Source: Eubacteriaceae bacterium
Lineage (GTDB): Bacteria; Bacillota; Clostridia; Peptostreptococcales; Anaerovoracaceae
Assembly: GCA_902362805.1 (NCBI GenBank)
Contig: CABIXY010000014.1
Coordinates: 1 to 34,002, forward strand
Reading direction: 5' to 3'
DNA: 34,002 nt
Part shown: positions 24,163 to 33,823 of the stretch, one piece after another
Layout of the letters: every line of letters starts with the position of its first letter
Position numbering within the stretch: position 1 is the first letter of the stretch
Position numbers and translations under genes: made by a program
Notes under the pieces: model-generated
Told to the model about the DNA's origin: nothing
The model's database searches: none
The model's input: only the letters and a program-made list of their open reading frames with translations

Positions 24163-24654
24163 TTAGTCGTATAATTGCTTCGCTAAGAAATCAGCACCGA
24201 TTTCTGCAGCTTTTAGTTCTACTTCGCTCAGTGCTTTTTCACCCGGTGAAATGACGGTGACCGAGCCGATTGCATCTCCCTGAACGACAATTGGAACAAC
24301 TACCTTCTTATCGCTGAGGAATTTGTCTTTGCTCTGAATGATATGATCCAGTTCTGTATCAATTTTATCATGGTCGAACTGTTTTTTTTGTTTGCCTGAT
24401 GCCGCGATGAACTGGTCTGTATCAGATACAGCGACGGTTCCTCCCAGTACGGAAGAAGCTGTTTCTGCAAACTCTGCGGCCACCTGGCTCATATCACCGA
24501 TAGGTGAATATTTTTTCAAGATGATTTCTCCTGAACTGTTTGTATATATTTCTAATGGATCTCCTTCTCTAATTCGTAAAACCCTTCTAATCTCTTTAGG
24601 AACAACAACTCTGCCTAGGTCGTCAATTCTTCTAACTATTCCCGTTGCTTTCAT
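24163..24654 (-). CDS. spoVT: Stage V sporulation protein T
   Basis: The 163-residue protein has an N-terminal AbrB-type swapped-hairpin DNA-binding domain (MKATGIVRRIDDLGRVVVPK) and a C-terminal GAF-like domain. SpoVT is the forespore regulator that adjusts SigG-dependent genes. I chose the ATG at 24654 because AAGGAGAC lies just upstream. An earlier in-frame start adds MIRRRQKY outside the family. In Bacillus spoVT follows mfd on the same strand, but here it is inverted and separated by the efflux island. Its length is slightly shorter than the Bacillus protein (178). Confidence 0.94.
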   Translation of the reverse strand: MKATGIVRRIDDLGRVVVPKEIRRVLRIREGDPLEIYTNSSGEIILKKYSPIGDMSQVAAEFAETASSVLGGTVAVSDTDQFIAASGKQKKQFDHDKIDTELDHIIQSKDKFLSDKKVVVPIVVQGDAIGSVTVISPGEKALSEVELKAAEIGADFLAKQLYD

Positions 24655-24856
24655 GTATTTTTGTCTCCTTCTTATCAAATGTTATATCACTATTTTTTAC
24701 CATAGCTATAAAAATATACCGTGTATTTGCAAATTATTTATTATGAAGAAATGATGAAAATGCTAGGAAATAGGCAATACTTATGATAAAATATTATGAT
24801 TGATTTTACGCATCCCTTGTACAGGAAAATCAGCATAACCAGATGGAGGAATGAAT

Positions 24857-26146
24857 ATGCTTTTTAAAGAGATAACAATTCTAAACAAAGATTTTGAAAC
24901 TGAAGAAAACATGTACGTCGGTGTCAACGGAGATACTGTCGAATATATTGGAAAAGATAAGCCTGCTAAAGATTTTGGCCAGGAATATGATGGCAAGAAC
25001 AGAATTTTGATGCCTGGCTTTTATAATGCCCATGCTCATTCGCCAATGGCTTTGATGCGCGGCTATGGTGAAAACCTGGTATTGCAGGATTGGCTGAACA
25101 CGAGGATTTTTCCCTTTGAAGATAAGCTGAACAGCAATGCAGTATATTGGGGCACCATGCTCTGTATGGCGGAATCGCTCCGCTTTGGTATTGTCTCTTC
25201 CTCTGATATGTATTACTTTATACCCGACATGGTGCAGGCCGTGGCGGACAGCGGAGCCAAGAGCAATATCTCAAGATCGGTGGCCAATCCTATGGGCATG
25301 CCGTTTCATCAATTACCTTCCATCAAAGAAGCGGAGGACTCTATCAGGCTTTACAATGGATATGCTGATGGAAGAGTGATTATGGACACCAGTATCCACG
25401 CAGAGTATACGACTAACGAAGAAACGGTTCGCGGGCTGGCGGCAATCACGAAGGAACATAACCTGATTATGCATGTACATGCTTCAGAAACAAAGCTGGA
25501 ACACGAGGAATGCAAGGCAAGGCACGGCGGCTCTACACCGGTGCAGTATTTTAATCAGTGCGGGCTTTTTGATACCAAGGCACTGGCTGCCCACTGTGTA
25601 TGGTGTGAGGGAGAAGACTTTGATATACTGAAAGACAAGAATGTTACAGTAGCCATCAATCCGATCAGCAATCTGAAGCTTGCCAGCGGCATCAGTAATG
25701 GGCCAAAGATGATGAAGATGGGAATCAACGTCGCCATCGGAACCGACAGCGTTTCCAGCAACAACAGTTTGAACTTTCTAGAAGAAGTGAAGGCCTTTGC
25801 CACAATTGCAAAGGTCAGAGCAGATGATCCGACTGTGATTACACCAAAGGAGGCTCTGGCAGCTGCGACGAGAAATGGCGCTCTGGGGCAGGGCAGAGCA
25901 GACTGCGGCGTGCTGCAGGAAGGGTTTAAGGCGGATTTGATCGCCCTCAGGACAGATGTACCCAACATGCATCCGATTCACAATCTGGCCAACAATATCG
26001 TTTATGCCGCCGCAGGCAGTGATATCGCACTCACCATGGTGGACGGAAAGATTCTCTATAAAGATGGAGAATATACGACGATTGATATTGAAAAGACTAT
26101 TTTTGAAACGGAAAAAGCTACGGCTGAAATTTTAAAACAATTATAG
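24857..26146 (+). CDS. Amidohydrolase, S-adenosylhomocysteine/methylthioadenosine deaminase-like (MtaD/TrzN family)
   Basis: The 429-residue protein is a metal-dependent amidohydrolase: HAHSP (59-63) begins the metal site, with HVHASE, AAHCVW and GTDSVSSNN following in order, all ligands present. The group includes MTA/SAH deaminases and chlorohydrolases such as SsnA. MTA/SAH deaminase is the best guess, removing the purine amino group. I chose the ATG at 24857 because GGAGGA at 24845-24850 is 6 bases upstream. The ATG at 24851 touches the site directly. The next gene starts 15 bases after the stop, so an operon with the flippase and mazG is likely. Confidence 0.85.
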   Translation: MLFKEITILNKDFETEENMYVGVNGDTVEYIGKDKPAKDFGQEYDGKNRILMPGFYNAHAHSPMALMRGYGENLVLQDWLNTRIFPFEDKLNSNAVYWGTMLCMAESLRFGIVSSSDMYYFIPDMVQAVADSGAKSNISRSVANPMGMPFHQLPSIKEAEDSIRLYNGYADGRVIMDTSIHAEYTTNEETVRGLAAITKEHNLIMHVHASETKLEHEECKARHGGSTPVQYFNQCGLFDTKALAAHCVWCEGEDFDILKDKNVTVAINPISNLKLASGISNGPKMMKMGINVAIGTDSVSSNNSLNFLEEVKAFATIAKVRADDPTVITPKEALAAATRNGALGQGRADCGVLQEGFKADLIALRTDVPNMHPIHNLANNIVYAAAGSDIALTMVDGKILYKDGEYTTIDIEKTIFETEKATAEILKQL

Positions 26147-26161
26147 AAAGTGAAAGAGACT

Positions 26162-27763
26162 ATGTCAAATAAGGGAAACAAGTTTATCAAAGGCGCGGCT
26201 ATCCTGGGAATTGCCGGCGTCGTAATCAAGTTACTTGGAGCGGTATTTAGAATTCCACTGACCAATTGGATTGGTGATGCTGGTATGTCATATTACGGCT
26301 TTGCTTATGCAATTTATGGAGCTCTTCTGGTGCTGTCTACGGCAGGTATCCCGGTGGCAATTTCTAGGATGGTATCGGAACGAATCGCTGTAGGAGAGTA
26401 CAAAAACGCCCATAAGGTCTTTAAAGTAGCTACGGCACTCCTGTTCTTTATCGGCATCCTCTCCTTTGCCGCGTGCTACTTTGGCGGAGAATACATCACG
26501 GCAAAACTGGGCAATCCAGATGCGGCCTTAGCAGTAAAAGCCATTTCCCCGGCCCTGCTGTTTGTACCGCTGTTTTCTGCTTATAGAGGCTATTTTCAAG
26601 GCAGACAGAACATGAATCCGACGGCCATATCTGAAATCACAGAACAATTGGTTCGCGTCATTGTCGGTCTGTATCTGGCGTATAAATTGCTTCATACTGG
26701 CCTGAAAGAGGCAGCTGCCGGTGCTTCCTTTGGTGCGTCGGCAGGTTCCATTGCTGGACTGGGTATCATCGTCGTCATCTATATGCTGAACCGCAGAACA
26801 ATTCATAGAAAAATTGATTTGAATAATCAGCAGGTAGAGCAAACCAGTGTCATCCTGCGAAAAATCATCAGCATTTCTGTGCCGATCATCATCGGATGTG
26901 AAATCATGCCGATTATGACGCTGATCGATACAGGCATCATCATGACCAGATTACAGGCCACCGGCTGGTCTTATGCAGAGGCGAAGAGTCTGTACGGCCT
27001 GCTCAGCGGGTTCTGCAACTCATTAATTGCTTTTCCGCAGGTTTTCACTCAGGCTGTGGCAGTGAGCCTGGTGCCAGCAATCGCTACGGCTTTTAAACTG
27101 CGCGATAAAAAAGGTGTGCAGGAAAACATCAAGCTGGGTTACCGGACGACCATGATTATGGCGTTTCCGTGCGCGCTGGGCATCTTTGCGTTGGCAGAGC
27201 CGATTATGCTCTTTTTGTATTCTGATCAGAAAGCCAGCGCCATCGCGGCAGTACCGACTCTGATGATTATGGCGATCAGCGTCATTTTCTTAGCTATCAC
27301 GCAGACTTCTGTAGGCGTTCTGCAGTCCATCGGCAAACAGATGGTACCTGTGGTTCATCTTGCTTTAGGCTGTGTGGGAAAAGTCATTGTCACCTACATT
27401 CTGGTCGGCGTTCATTCCGTCAATATCAAAGGAGCGGCAATTGGCACAATGCTGGCCTACTTCGTAGCCCTGGTATTGAACAATATTTCTGTGAAAAAAT
27501 ACACTGGAACAAAGATAGATTACGATTTAACTTATGTAAGGCCATGTATTGCGGCAGTCATCATGGGCGTTTGTGCCTATGCGTTCCACAAGTTGTGCGT
27601 TGGATTCCTCGGAAACAGCATAGCGACTTTGGCGGCAATCATGGTAGGCGGTATTGTCTACGTGATTCTGATCTTTGCCCTGAAGGCCATCACCCTTGCT
27701 GAGGTAGAAACCATGCCGGGAGGAACAAAACTCGTTAAAATTCTGAGAAAGTTTGTGAAATAA
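26162..27763 (+). CDS. SpoVB/YabM-like polysaccharide or lipid flippase
   Basis: The 533-residue protein has about 14 hydrophobic membrane segments of the MVF/MOP superfamily. GAAILGIAGVVIKLLGAVFR and RGYFQGRQNMNPTA are conserved in the SpoVB/YabM/MurJ-like group. Such proteins flip undecaprenyl-linked sugars, and related SpoVB is needed for the spore cortex. Its position before mazG and rqcP matches yabM of Bacillus. The likely start is ATG 26162 after AAAGAG. A GTG at 26150 would add four residues. Substrate and sporulation role are inferred from relatives. Confidence 0.85.
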   Translation: MSNKGNKFIKGAAILGIAGVVIKLLGAVFRIPLTNWIGDAGMSYYGFAYAIYGALLVLSTAGIPVAISRMVSERIAVGEYKNAHKVFKVATALLFFIGILSFAACYFGGEYITAKLGNPDAALAVKAISPALLFVPLFSAYRGYFQGRQNMNPTAISEITEQLVRVIVGLYLAYKLLHTGLKEAAAGASFGASAGSIAGLGIIVVIYMLNRRTIHRKIDLNNQQVEQTSVILRKIISISVPIIIGCEIMPIMTLIDTGIIMTRLQATGWSYAEAKSLYGLLSGFCNSLIAFPQVFTQAVAVSLVPAIATAFKLRDKKGVQENIKLGYRTTMIMAFPCALGIFALAEPIMLFLYSDQKASAIAAVPTLMIMAISVIFLAITQTSVGVLQSIGKQMVPVVHLALGCVGKVIVTYILVGVHSVNIKGAAIGTMLAYFVALVLNNISVKKYTGTKIDYDLTYVRPCIAAVIMGVCAYAFHKLCVGFLGNSIATLAAIMVGGIVYVILIFALKAITLAEVETMPGGTKLVKILRKFVK

Positions 27764-27766
27764 ATT

Positions 27767-28576
27767 ATGAAAAAAGAGTATGAAGAACTATATATTACAA
27801 AAGATAATGAAAGCGAAGCGTTAAAACGACTGATCGAGATTGTGAAGATTCTCCGCAGGGAGTGTCCCTGGGATAGAGTACAGACCCATGAGACTCTTAC
27901 AAAATGTATGATTGAAGAGGCCTATGAGGTCGTTGATGCGATTCAAAACGAAGATTCGGCCAATCTCAGAGAGGAACTGGGAGATGTGCTGCTTCAAGTC
28001 GTTTTTCACAGTAACCTGTCTGAAAACGAAGGAGACTTTACGATCACAGACGTTATAAATGAAGAATGCGAAAAAATGCTGCGCAGACATCCTCACATTT
28101 TTTTAGAAGAAAGAGCAAAAACTATTGACAAAGCCCTTGAAAAATGGGAGAATATGAAGAGCAGAGAGCACGGAGAGCTGAGTTACAGTGATAGACTCGT
28201 TCGCGTGCCGAAAGCATTACCTGCTCTTATCAGAAGTTCTAAGGTACAGAGTAAGGCATCCAAGATTGGTTTTGATTGGGAAGATGCCAGCGGAGCTTTT
28301 GATAAACTAGAAGAAGAACTCGATGAACTGAGAGAAGCCTGGGAGCAGGGAGGCAGAGAAGCAATGTCAGAAGAATTTGGTGACCTGCTTTTCTCAATGG
28401 TGAATGTTGCAAGATTTTTAAACATTGACCCAGAGGAATCGCTAAATAAGTCTACAGTTAAATTTATCGAGCGATTCGCTACTATGGAAAAAGTGTCTAT
28501 CGATAGAGGTCTTGATCTTGAAAGCATGAGTCTTGAAGAAATGGACAACCTTTGGATAGAAGCTAAGAAAAAGTAA
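27767..28576 (+). CDS. mazG: Nucleoside triphosphate pyrophosphohydrolase MazG
   Basis: The 269-residue protein has two tandem MazG all-alpha domains: the first (about 18-125) with ECPWDRVQTHETL and the catalytic EEAYEV...EELGDVL, the second with EEELDEL...EEFGDLL. It hydrolyses NTPs and dNTPs to monophosphates, cleaning non-canonical nucleotides. The N-terminal tetrapyrrole-methylase domain that precedes MazG in Bacillus YabN is missing. The ATG lies 3 bases after the preceding stop and has no separate strong ribosome site, pointing to coupling. It precedes hup. Confidence 0.94.
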   Translation: MKKEYEELYITKDNESEALKRLIEIVKILRRECPWDRVQTHETLTKCMIEEAYEVVDAIQNEDSANLREELGDVLLQVVFHSNLSENEGDFTITDVINEECEKMLRRHPHIFLEERAKTIDKALEKWENMKSREHGELSYSDRLVRVPKALPALIRSSKVQSKASKIGFDWEDASGAFDKLEEELDELREAWEQGGREAMSEEFGDLLFSMVNVARFLNIDPEESLNKSTVKFIERFATMEKVSIDRGLDLESMSLEEMDNLWIEAKKK

Positions 28577-28614
28577 GTTCAATGCTTATGTATACGATTT
28601 AAGGAGGATTTATA

Positions 28615-28893
28615 ATGAATAAGGCTGAACTAGTTGCTGCAGTTGCAGAGAAAACAAACTTTACTAAAAAGGACGCAGAAGTTGCTATCAATGCGCTCCT
28701 GGCTAGCGTAGAAGAAGCACTCGTAAAGGGAGAGAAAGTACAGTTGATTGGATTTGGTACTTTTGAAACAAGAGAAAGAAAAGCAAGACAGGGAAGAAAT
28801 CCTAGAAAACCTGATGAAATCATCAAGATCGCTGCTTCTAAAGCACCTGTATTCAAAGCAGGTAAGGCACTGAAAGACGCAGTTAACAAATAA
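28615..28893 (+). CDS. hup: DNA-binding protein HU
   Basis: The 92-residue histone-like protein begins [20 protein letters not shown] and has the arm region [19 protein letters not shown], ending in [15 protein letters not shown] coats and bends chromosomal DNA as a dimer. The AAGGAGGATTTATA site gives the start. It sits between mazG and rqcP and is followed by a strong terminator, so it may also have its own promoter. In Bacillus hup lies elsewhere on the chromosome, but the place between mazG and rqcP is common in Clostridia to my memory. Confidence 0.97.
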   Translation: MNKAELVAAVAEKTNFTKKDAEVAINALLASVEEALVKGEKVQLIGFGTFETRERKARQGRNPRKPDEIIKIAASKAPVFKAGKALKDAVNK

Positions 28894-28904
28894 TCATGTA
28901 AAAC

Positions 28905-28933
28905 AAAAGGACAACCTAGGTTGTCCTTTTTCT
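28905..28933 (+). terminator. Terminator after hup
   Basis: AAAAGGACAACCT and AGGTTGTCCTTTT form a perfect 26-base palindrome followed by more T. It lies between hup and rqcP, so rqcP gets only read-through transcripts or has its own promoter. Confidence 0.85.
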
Positions 28934-28953
28934 TTAGGTAGAAAAGAGGAAAG

Positions 28954-29199
28954 ATGAGAATAGATAAGTTTTTGAAAAATTCCCGGCTGATCAAGCGGAG
29001 GTCTGTCGCCAAAGATGCGTGTGACCAGGAACGAGTATCCGTAAATGGAAAAGTGGTGAAAGCTGGTGCTGAGATAAAGGTGGGCGATGAAATTCATATC
29101 GAGTTTGGCAACAGTTCGATTACTGCAAGAGTATGCCGTCTGACAGAATCCTGCAAGAAAGAGGATGCTGCAGATATGTACGAAATCATTGAGGGCTGA
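28954..29199 (+). CDS. rqcP: S4-domain ribosome quality-control protein RqcP (YabO)
   Basis: The 81-residue S4 RNA-binding protein begins MRIDKFLKNSRLIKRRSVAK and keeps VSVNGKVVKAGAEIKVGDEI. RqcP binds the stalled 50S-peptidyl-tRNA complex with RqcH and helps Ala-tail synthesis. It follows hup by about 60 bases, with AGAGGAAAG before the ATG. In Bacillus yabP and yabQ come next, but here a hairpin (29240-29276) and unrelated DUF421 genes follow. Confidence 0.93.
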   Translation: MRIDKFLKNSRLIKRRSVAKDACDQERVSVNGKVVKAGAEIKVGDEIHIEFGNSSITARVCRLTESCKKEDAADMYEIIEG

Positions 29200-29239
29200 A
29201 TACTGCGTAAGTTCTCAACGATGGCGGAGGAAATCAATA

Positions 29240-29276
29240 AAGACGGACGATGTGTTTTTCAAATCGCCCGTCTTTT
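29240..29276 (+). terminator. Terminator after rqcP
   Basis: GACGG (29242-29246) pairs with CCGTC (29268-29272), with an inner CGAT/ATCG, followed by TTTT. Confidence 0.75.
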
Positions 29277-29289
29277 GCTGCATTCCTGT

Positions 29290-29673
29290 TTAAAGAATGT
29301 TTTCGAAAGATATTTTCTCATTTTCATGGAGAAATTTCAACTGCTCTTTTAGAGCGAGAAGCTCTCCGCTTCCATTTGACACGTCTTCGGCTTTGATGTA
29401 CATCAGAGTCTTTGCAAAGGTGCTGTCTGCCTCATTGACTGCCTGTGTATCTAGAAAGAAGAGTGCGCCTTTTCTGTAATCGTGCCAACGATCATATTGC
29501 GTTTGAAATGCACTATAGGCTTTATCCCAATCTTCATCCTCGATTGCAGGCATGACAATTTCTTCGCAATCGCTTATGATTTGATCCAGATCTTGTCCAG
29601 CACTGTAATAGAATATCCCCCAACATCCGACCAAAACAGCCAGGGACAGAATAGAAATAAGAAGTGATCTCAT
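29290..29673 (-). CDS. DUF4363-family exported protein
   Basis: The 127-residue protein has a hydrophobic N-terminal segment (about 3-24, signal peptide or anchor) followed by an acidic helical domain. The LLISILSLAVLVGCWGIFYY segment contains a Cys (17), but the sequence after it is not a clear lipobox. It fits DUF4363, which in Clostridia is repeatedly found after DUF421. The ATG starts right after the DUF421 stop, with GGGAGG as ribosome site, so the two are coupled. The role is unknown. Confidence 0.72.
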   Translation of the reverse strand: MRSLLISILSLAVLVGCWGIFYYSAGQDLDQIISDCEEIVMPAIEDEDWDKAYSAFQTQYDRWHDYRKGALFFLDTQAVNEADSTFAKTLMYIKAEDVSNGSGELLALKEQLKFLHENEKISFENIL

Positions 29674-30336
29674 TTAATTCGCCTCCCTTGAAAATTTTTG
29701 CTTTGGCTGCGGGTTAGGATAGACGTGGAACGTCCGGCTGCCGTCATAAAAGGCGACAAAAACGTCATCTGAGTCAGTGATCCCTTTTCTTTTAATCATG
29801 CGATCCAATGTTTCGTGATCAATACCGGCTTTCGCCAGATTATCTTCATAAATCGTTCCATCACTGATAATGACCAGGGGAAGTTTTTCTTGATCGCTTT
29901 TTGCGATAATAGATAGTTGGCCGTTTGATTCCATTACTGCATATTCCACATCGGTGATGGATGGACAGTTGCCGATCCGCAGCTGCTCGAAGAGGTCATT
30001 GACGGTAATACGCAGACGCTCCATTTCCTTTACATTGATCATCCCTTTATCGATGATGATACTGGGACGACCGTTGATAAAGTTCTTGAACTTTTCATTT
30101 TTGATCGAAACATACGATAAAAGTACCTGCAAAAAGAGAAGCGTAAAAATTGCCACTGCACCGTTGATTAATGATGATGACGGCGAATCGATGGGAATTG
30201 ACGCTAGTTCAGCAATCATGAACAAAACCACCATCTGGAATGTCGACATCTTTGACAACTCCGACTTACCCATAATTCGCAGTGCAAAAAGCACGACGAC
30301 ATATAAAATGAGAGTTCTAATACATACGATTAACAA
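29674..30336 (-). CDS. DUF421/YetF-family membrane protein
   Basis: The 220-residue protein has about three hydrophobic segments in the first 85 residues (ALRIMGKSELSKMSTFQMVV is the DUF421 signature) and a soluble C-terminal domain (RPSIIIDKGMI, MERLRITVNDLFEQLR). Family members such as YetF in Bacillus affect the spore or cell envelope, but the molecular function is not clear. It begins at TTG 30336, supported by GGAGGTG 5 bases upstream. The following DUF4363 gene starts at the base next to its stop. The pair stands alone and may act as one complex. Confidence 0.82.
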   Translation of the reverse strand: MLIVCIRTLILYVVVLFALRIMGKSELSKMSTFQMVVLFMIAELASIPIDSPSSSLINGAVAIFTLLFLQVLLSYVSIKNEKFKNFINGRPSIIIDKGMINVKEMERLRITVNDLFEQLRIGNCPSITDVEYAVMESNGQLSIIAKSDQEKLPLVIISDGTIYEDNLAKAGIDHETLDRMIKRKGITDSDDVFVAFYDGSRTFHVYPNPQPKQKFSREAN

Positions 30337-30365
30337 AATGCACCTCCAAATAATTGATAATCCTA

Positions 30366-30394
30366 TTGTGCACGCAGGAAGCTTTTGATATACT
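30366..30394 (+). promoter_or_regulatory. Promoter of the MFS gene, close to its ATG
   Basis: TTGTGC (30366-30371) and TATACT (30389-30394) are spaced by 17 bases. The -10 ends 7 bases before the ATG, so a normal start of transcription falls at or just before the codon. Confidence 0.65.
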
Positions 30395-30401
30395 TATATT
30401 C

Positions 30402-31595
30402 ATGCAAAAGACGGAAAAGAAAAGTGAAAAACAGAATAACACCAGAAAATTTAAGGCCGCATACATATTTATCTATGCGCCGATTGGCGTGCTCTGTCCT
30501 TTAATTGGACAATATTTGAGCAGTATAGGATTTTCTGGTACGCAGATAGGAACGGTTACGGCAGTGAGCACCGGCGTAGCTATTTTTGCTTCGACTTTTT
30601 GGGGTGATAAGTATACCAATTGCAGGGATGGCAGAAAGGTGTTGTTTTTCTTGTGCATTGCTGCCGCCGCCATGGCCTTGCTTAATTCCTTTATTACAGT
30701 ATTCGCGATTTTTACAATTACCTATGGCGTCATGTACTTTTTTCAAGGGCCTGTAATGGGACTTGCCGATGCTATGGTCCTCGAAAGCGACGAGAACTTC
30801 GCCTCGGTCAGACTTTGCGGCGCTGTCGGTTATGCTCTTTCTGTATTTGCAGGTGGGAAGATCGGCGGCCTGTTGGGGTTGGATAAGATATTCATCGTCT
30901 ATGCCGTTACTTTTGTAATCGGCGGTCTGATTGTCATGACAATCAGGCTGCAAAATGCGCATCCCCATGAAATAGAAAAAACTTCAGATACTGAAGACAA
31001 GATTAAATTCTCGGAACTGTTTAAGGAGAAAAAAGCGATTGCCTTGATTATCTGTGGAATCTTTATGTTTGGAACGAATGTTGCGAATAATACTTATTTT
31101 AGCTTTTTATTTAGAGATGGAGGCGGAACTGTAGCAGGTGTAGGCACGGCTTTTTTACTGATGGTAGGAAGCGAAGCCCCCTTTATGGCGCTTGCCCCAA
31201 AATTAGCAGCTAAATTTTCGCAGCAGAGGTTGATTGCAGCGGCAATGATTCTTTCTGCGGTGAGATTCGGCTGGTACGCCAGCGGACCCTCTTCTCAGTG
31301 GCTCATTGCTCTGTTCTTCTTGCAGGGAATGGTGAATGGCGTCTTACTAGTTGAATATATGAAATACATTTCTTCAGTGGTCAATCCCAGAGTAATCGGT
31401 ATCGCTGTATCTGCGTTCTACGCTGTCAGCTCCAACGGCGGTACGATTTTGTGTAATTTCTTCGGCGGTGTAGCCATGGATCATTTCGGGAGCGTAGGCG
31501 TATACGGCTTATTTTCAACGTTAAACGTAATTGGCGTTGTCATGTATTTTGCCTTTGGTCTGCATAAGCAGAAAAAATCGAAAAAAGATGAATAA
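30402..31595 (+). CDS. MFS transporter (LacY/NupG-like, MFS_1 type)
   Basis: The 397-residue protein has about 12 hydrophobic membrane segments, with a long charged loop near residues 185-210 in the middle, as in MFS transporters. The N-terminal YAPIGVLCPLIGQYLSSIGF and GTVTAVSTGVAIFAS resemble the PPP/nucleoside-symporter branch (MFS_1-like). The substrate is unknown. I chose the ATG at 30402 because earlier TTG codons have no ribosome site and would be upstream of the promoter. No ribosome site is seen before this ATG either, so the transcript may be leaderless. Its 3' end is 6 bases from the first rrn promoter. Confidence 0.82.
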   Translation: MQKTEKKSEKQNNTRKFKAAYIFIYAPIGVLCPLIGQYLSSIGFSGTQIGTVTAVSTGVAIFASTFWGDKYTNCRDGRKVLFFLCIAAAAMALLNSFITVFAIFTITYGVMYFFQGPVMGLADAMVLESDENFASVRLCGAVGYALSVFAGGKIGGLLGLDKIFIVYAVTFVIGGLIVMTIRLQNAHPHEIEKTSDTEDKIKFSELFKEKKAIALIICGIFMFGTNVANNTYFSFLFRDGGGTVAGVGTAFLLMVGSEAPFMALAPKLAAKFSQQRLIAAAMILSAVRFGWYASGPSSQWLIALFFLQGMVNGVLLVEYMKYISSVVNPRVIGIAVSAFYAVSSNGGTILCNFFGGVAMDHFGSVGVYGLFSTLNVIGVVMYFAFGLHKQKKSKKDE

Positions 31596-31601
31596 ATGCT
31601 A

Positions 31602-31630
31602 TTGACAAAGGGCGTATTAGATGGTAAACT
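31602..31630 (+). promoter_or_regulatory. rrn promoter P1
   Basis: TTGACA (31602-31607) and TAAACT (31625-31630) spaced by 17, with AGATGG directly before the -10. Confidence 0.82.
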
Positions 31631-31708
31631 AGTCAAGCTGTCTGAGAGAAACGGTCTGCACGGGTTTTCACACCGGAAAGCGGTGAAAAAGGAAACTGAA
31701 AAAAGTGC

Positions 31709-31738
31709 TTGACAAGTCACCTCGAAAGATGGTAAAAT
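31709..31738 (+). promoter_or_regulatory. rrn promoter P2
   Basis: TTGACA (31709-31714) and TAAAAT (31733-31738) spaced by 18, with AAAGATGG directly before the -10. Confidence 0.82.
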
Positions 31739-31796
31739 AATCAAGCTGTCGCAATGAAGCGGCAAGCACCTACAGATTAAAAATCTAAAAAAGTGC

Positions 31797-31825
31797 TTGA
31801 CAGAGTTTCATAAAGATGGTAAGAT
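31797..31825 (+). promoter_or_regulatory. rrn promoter P3
   Basis: TTGACA (31797-31802) and TAAGAT (31820-31825) spaced by 17, again with AAAGATGG before the -10. Confidence 0.82.
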
Positions 31826-31885
31826 AATAAAGCTATCGCACGAGGTTAACGCTTCGGAATGACGAAAAACTTCTTAAAAAAGCAG

Positions 31886-31914
31886 TTGACAAAATTCGTC
31901 AAAGATGGTAAAAT
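31886..31914 (+). promoter_or_regulatory. rrn promoter P4
   Basis: TTGACA (31886-31891) and TAAAAT (31909-31914) spaced by 17, again with AAAGATGG. This is the promoter nearest the 16S gene. Confidence 0.82.
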
Positions 31915-32191
31915 ATCAAATGTTCGCTGGAATGCGAACCGCAGCAGTCTTGCAAGACTGCGGAGAACCTAGAAAACTTCATAGTGTAGAAATTAAGTCA
32001 AAGAGAATCTCGATTCTCAAAACTAACAAGAAACAATCAGATGCAAATTGGTAGACAATATGTACATGAATGTTTCCGACAATTTCTTAAAAACAACAAT
32101 AATTTCGAAAGAAATAAATTGCGAACGCAAAAGCGTTTGATCCTAACGGATCTCTTAAGAAGATATCAGGGCCTCGGCCTTCATATACCAT
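31915..32191 (+). other. rRNA operon leader
   Basis: The stretch from P4 to the 16S start has no gene. It carries small hairpins: GTTCGC/GCGAAC (31922-31939), GCAGTCTTGCAAGACTGC, GAGAATC/GATTCTC, AACGC/GCGTT and GATCC/GGATC. These are likely leader structures. I could not identify a convincing BoxA or the RNase III stem by eye. Confidence 0.6.
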
Positions 32192-33714
<1,523 letters not shown>

Positions 33715-33746
33715 AGACGAAGGTTTCTGCACTATGAGTTTTATAT

Positions 33747-33823
<77 letters not shown>

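Noticed and set aside
24799..24832. Hairpin TGATTTT...AAAATCA before the amidohydrolase as a regulatory element
   Set aside because: The stem is short and AT-rich with no T tract. It could be chance.
30354..30402. Upstream TTG starts for the MFS gene
   Set aside because: They have no ribosome site, lie at or before the promoter, and add residues that do not look like an MFS N-terminus.
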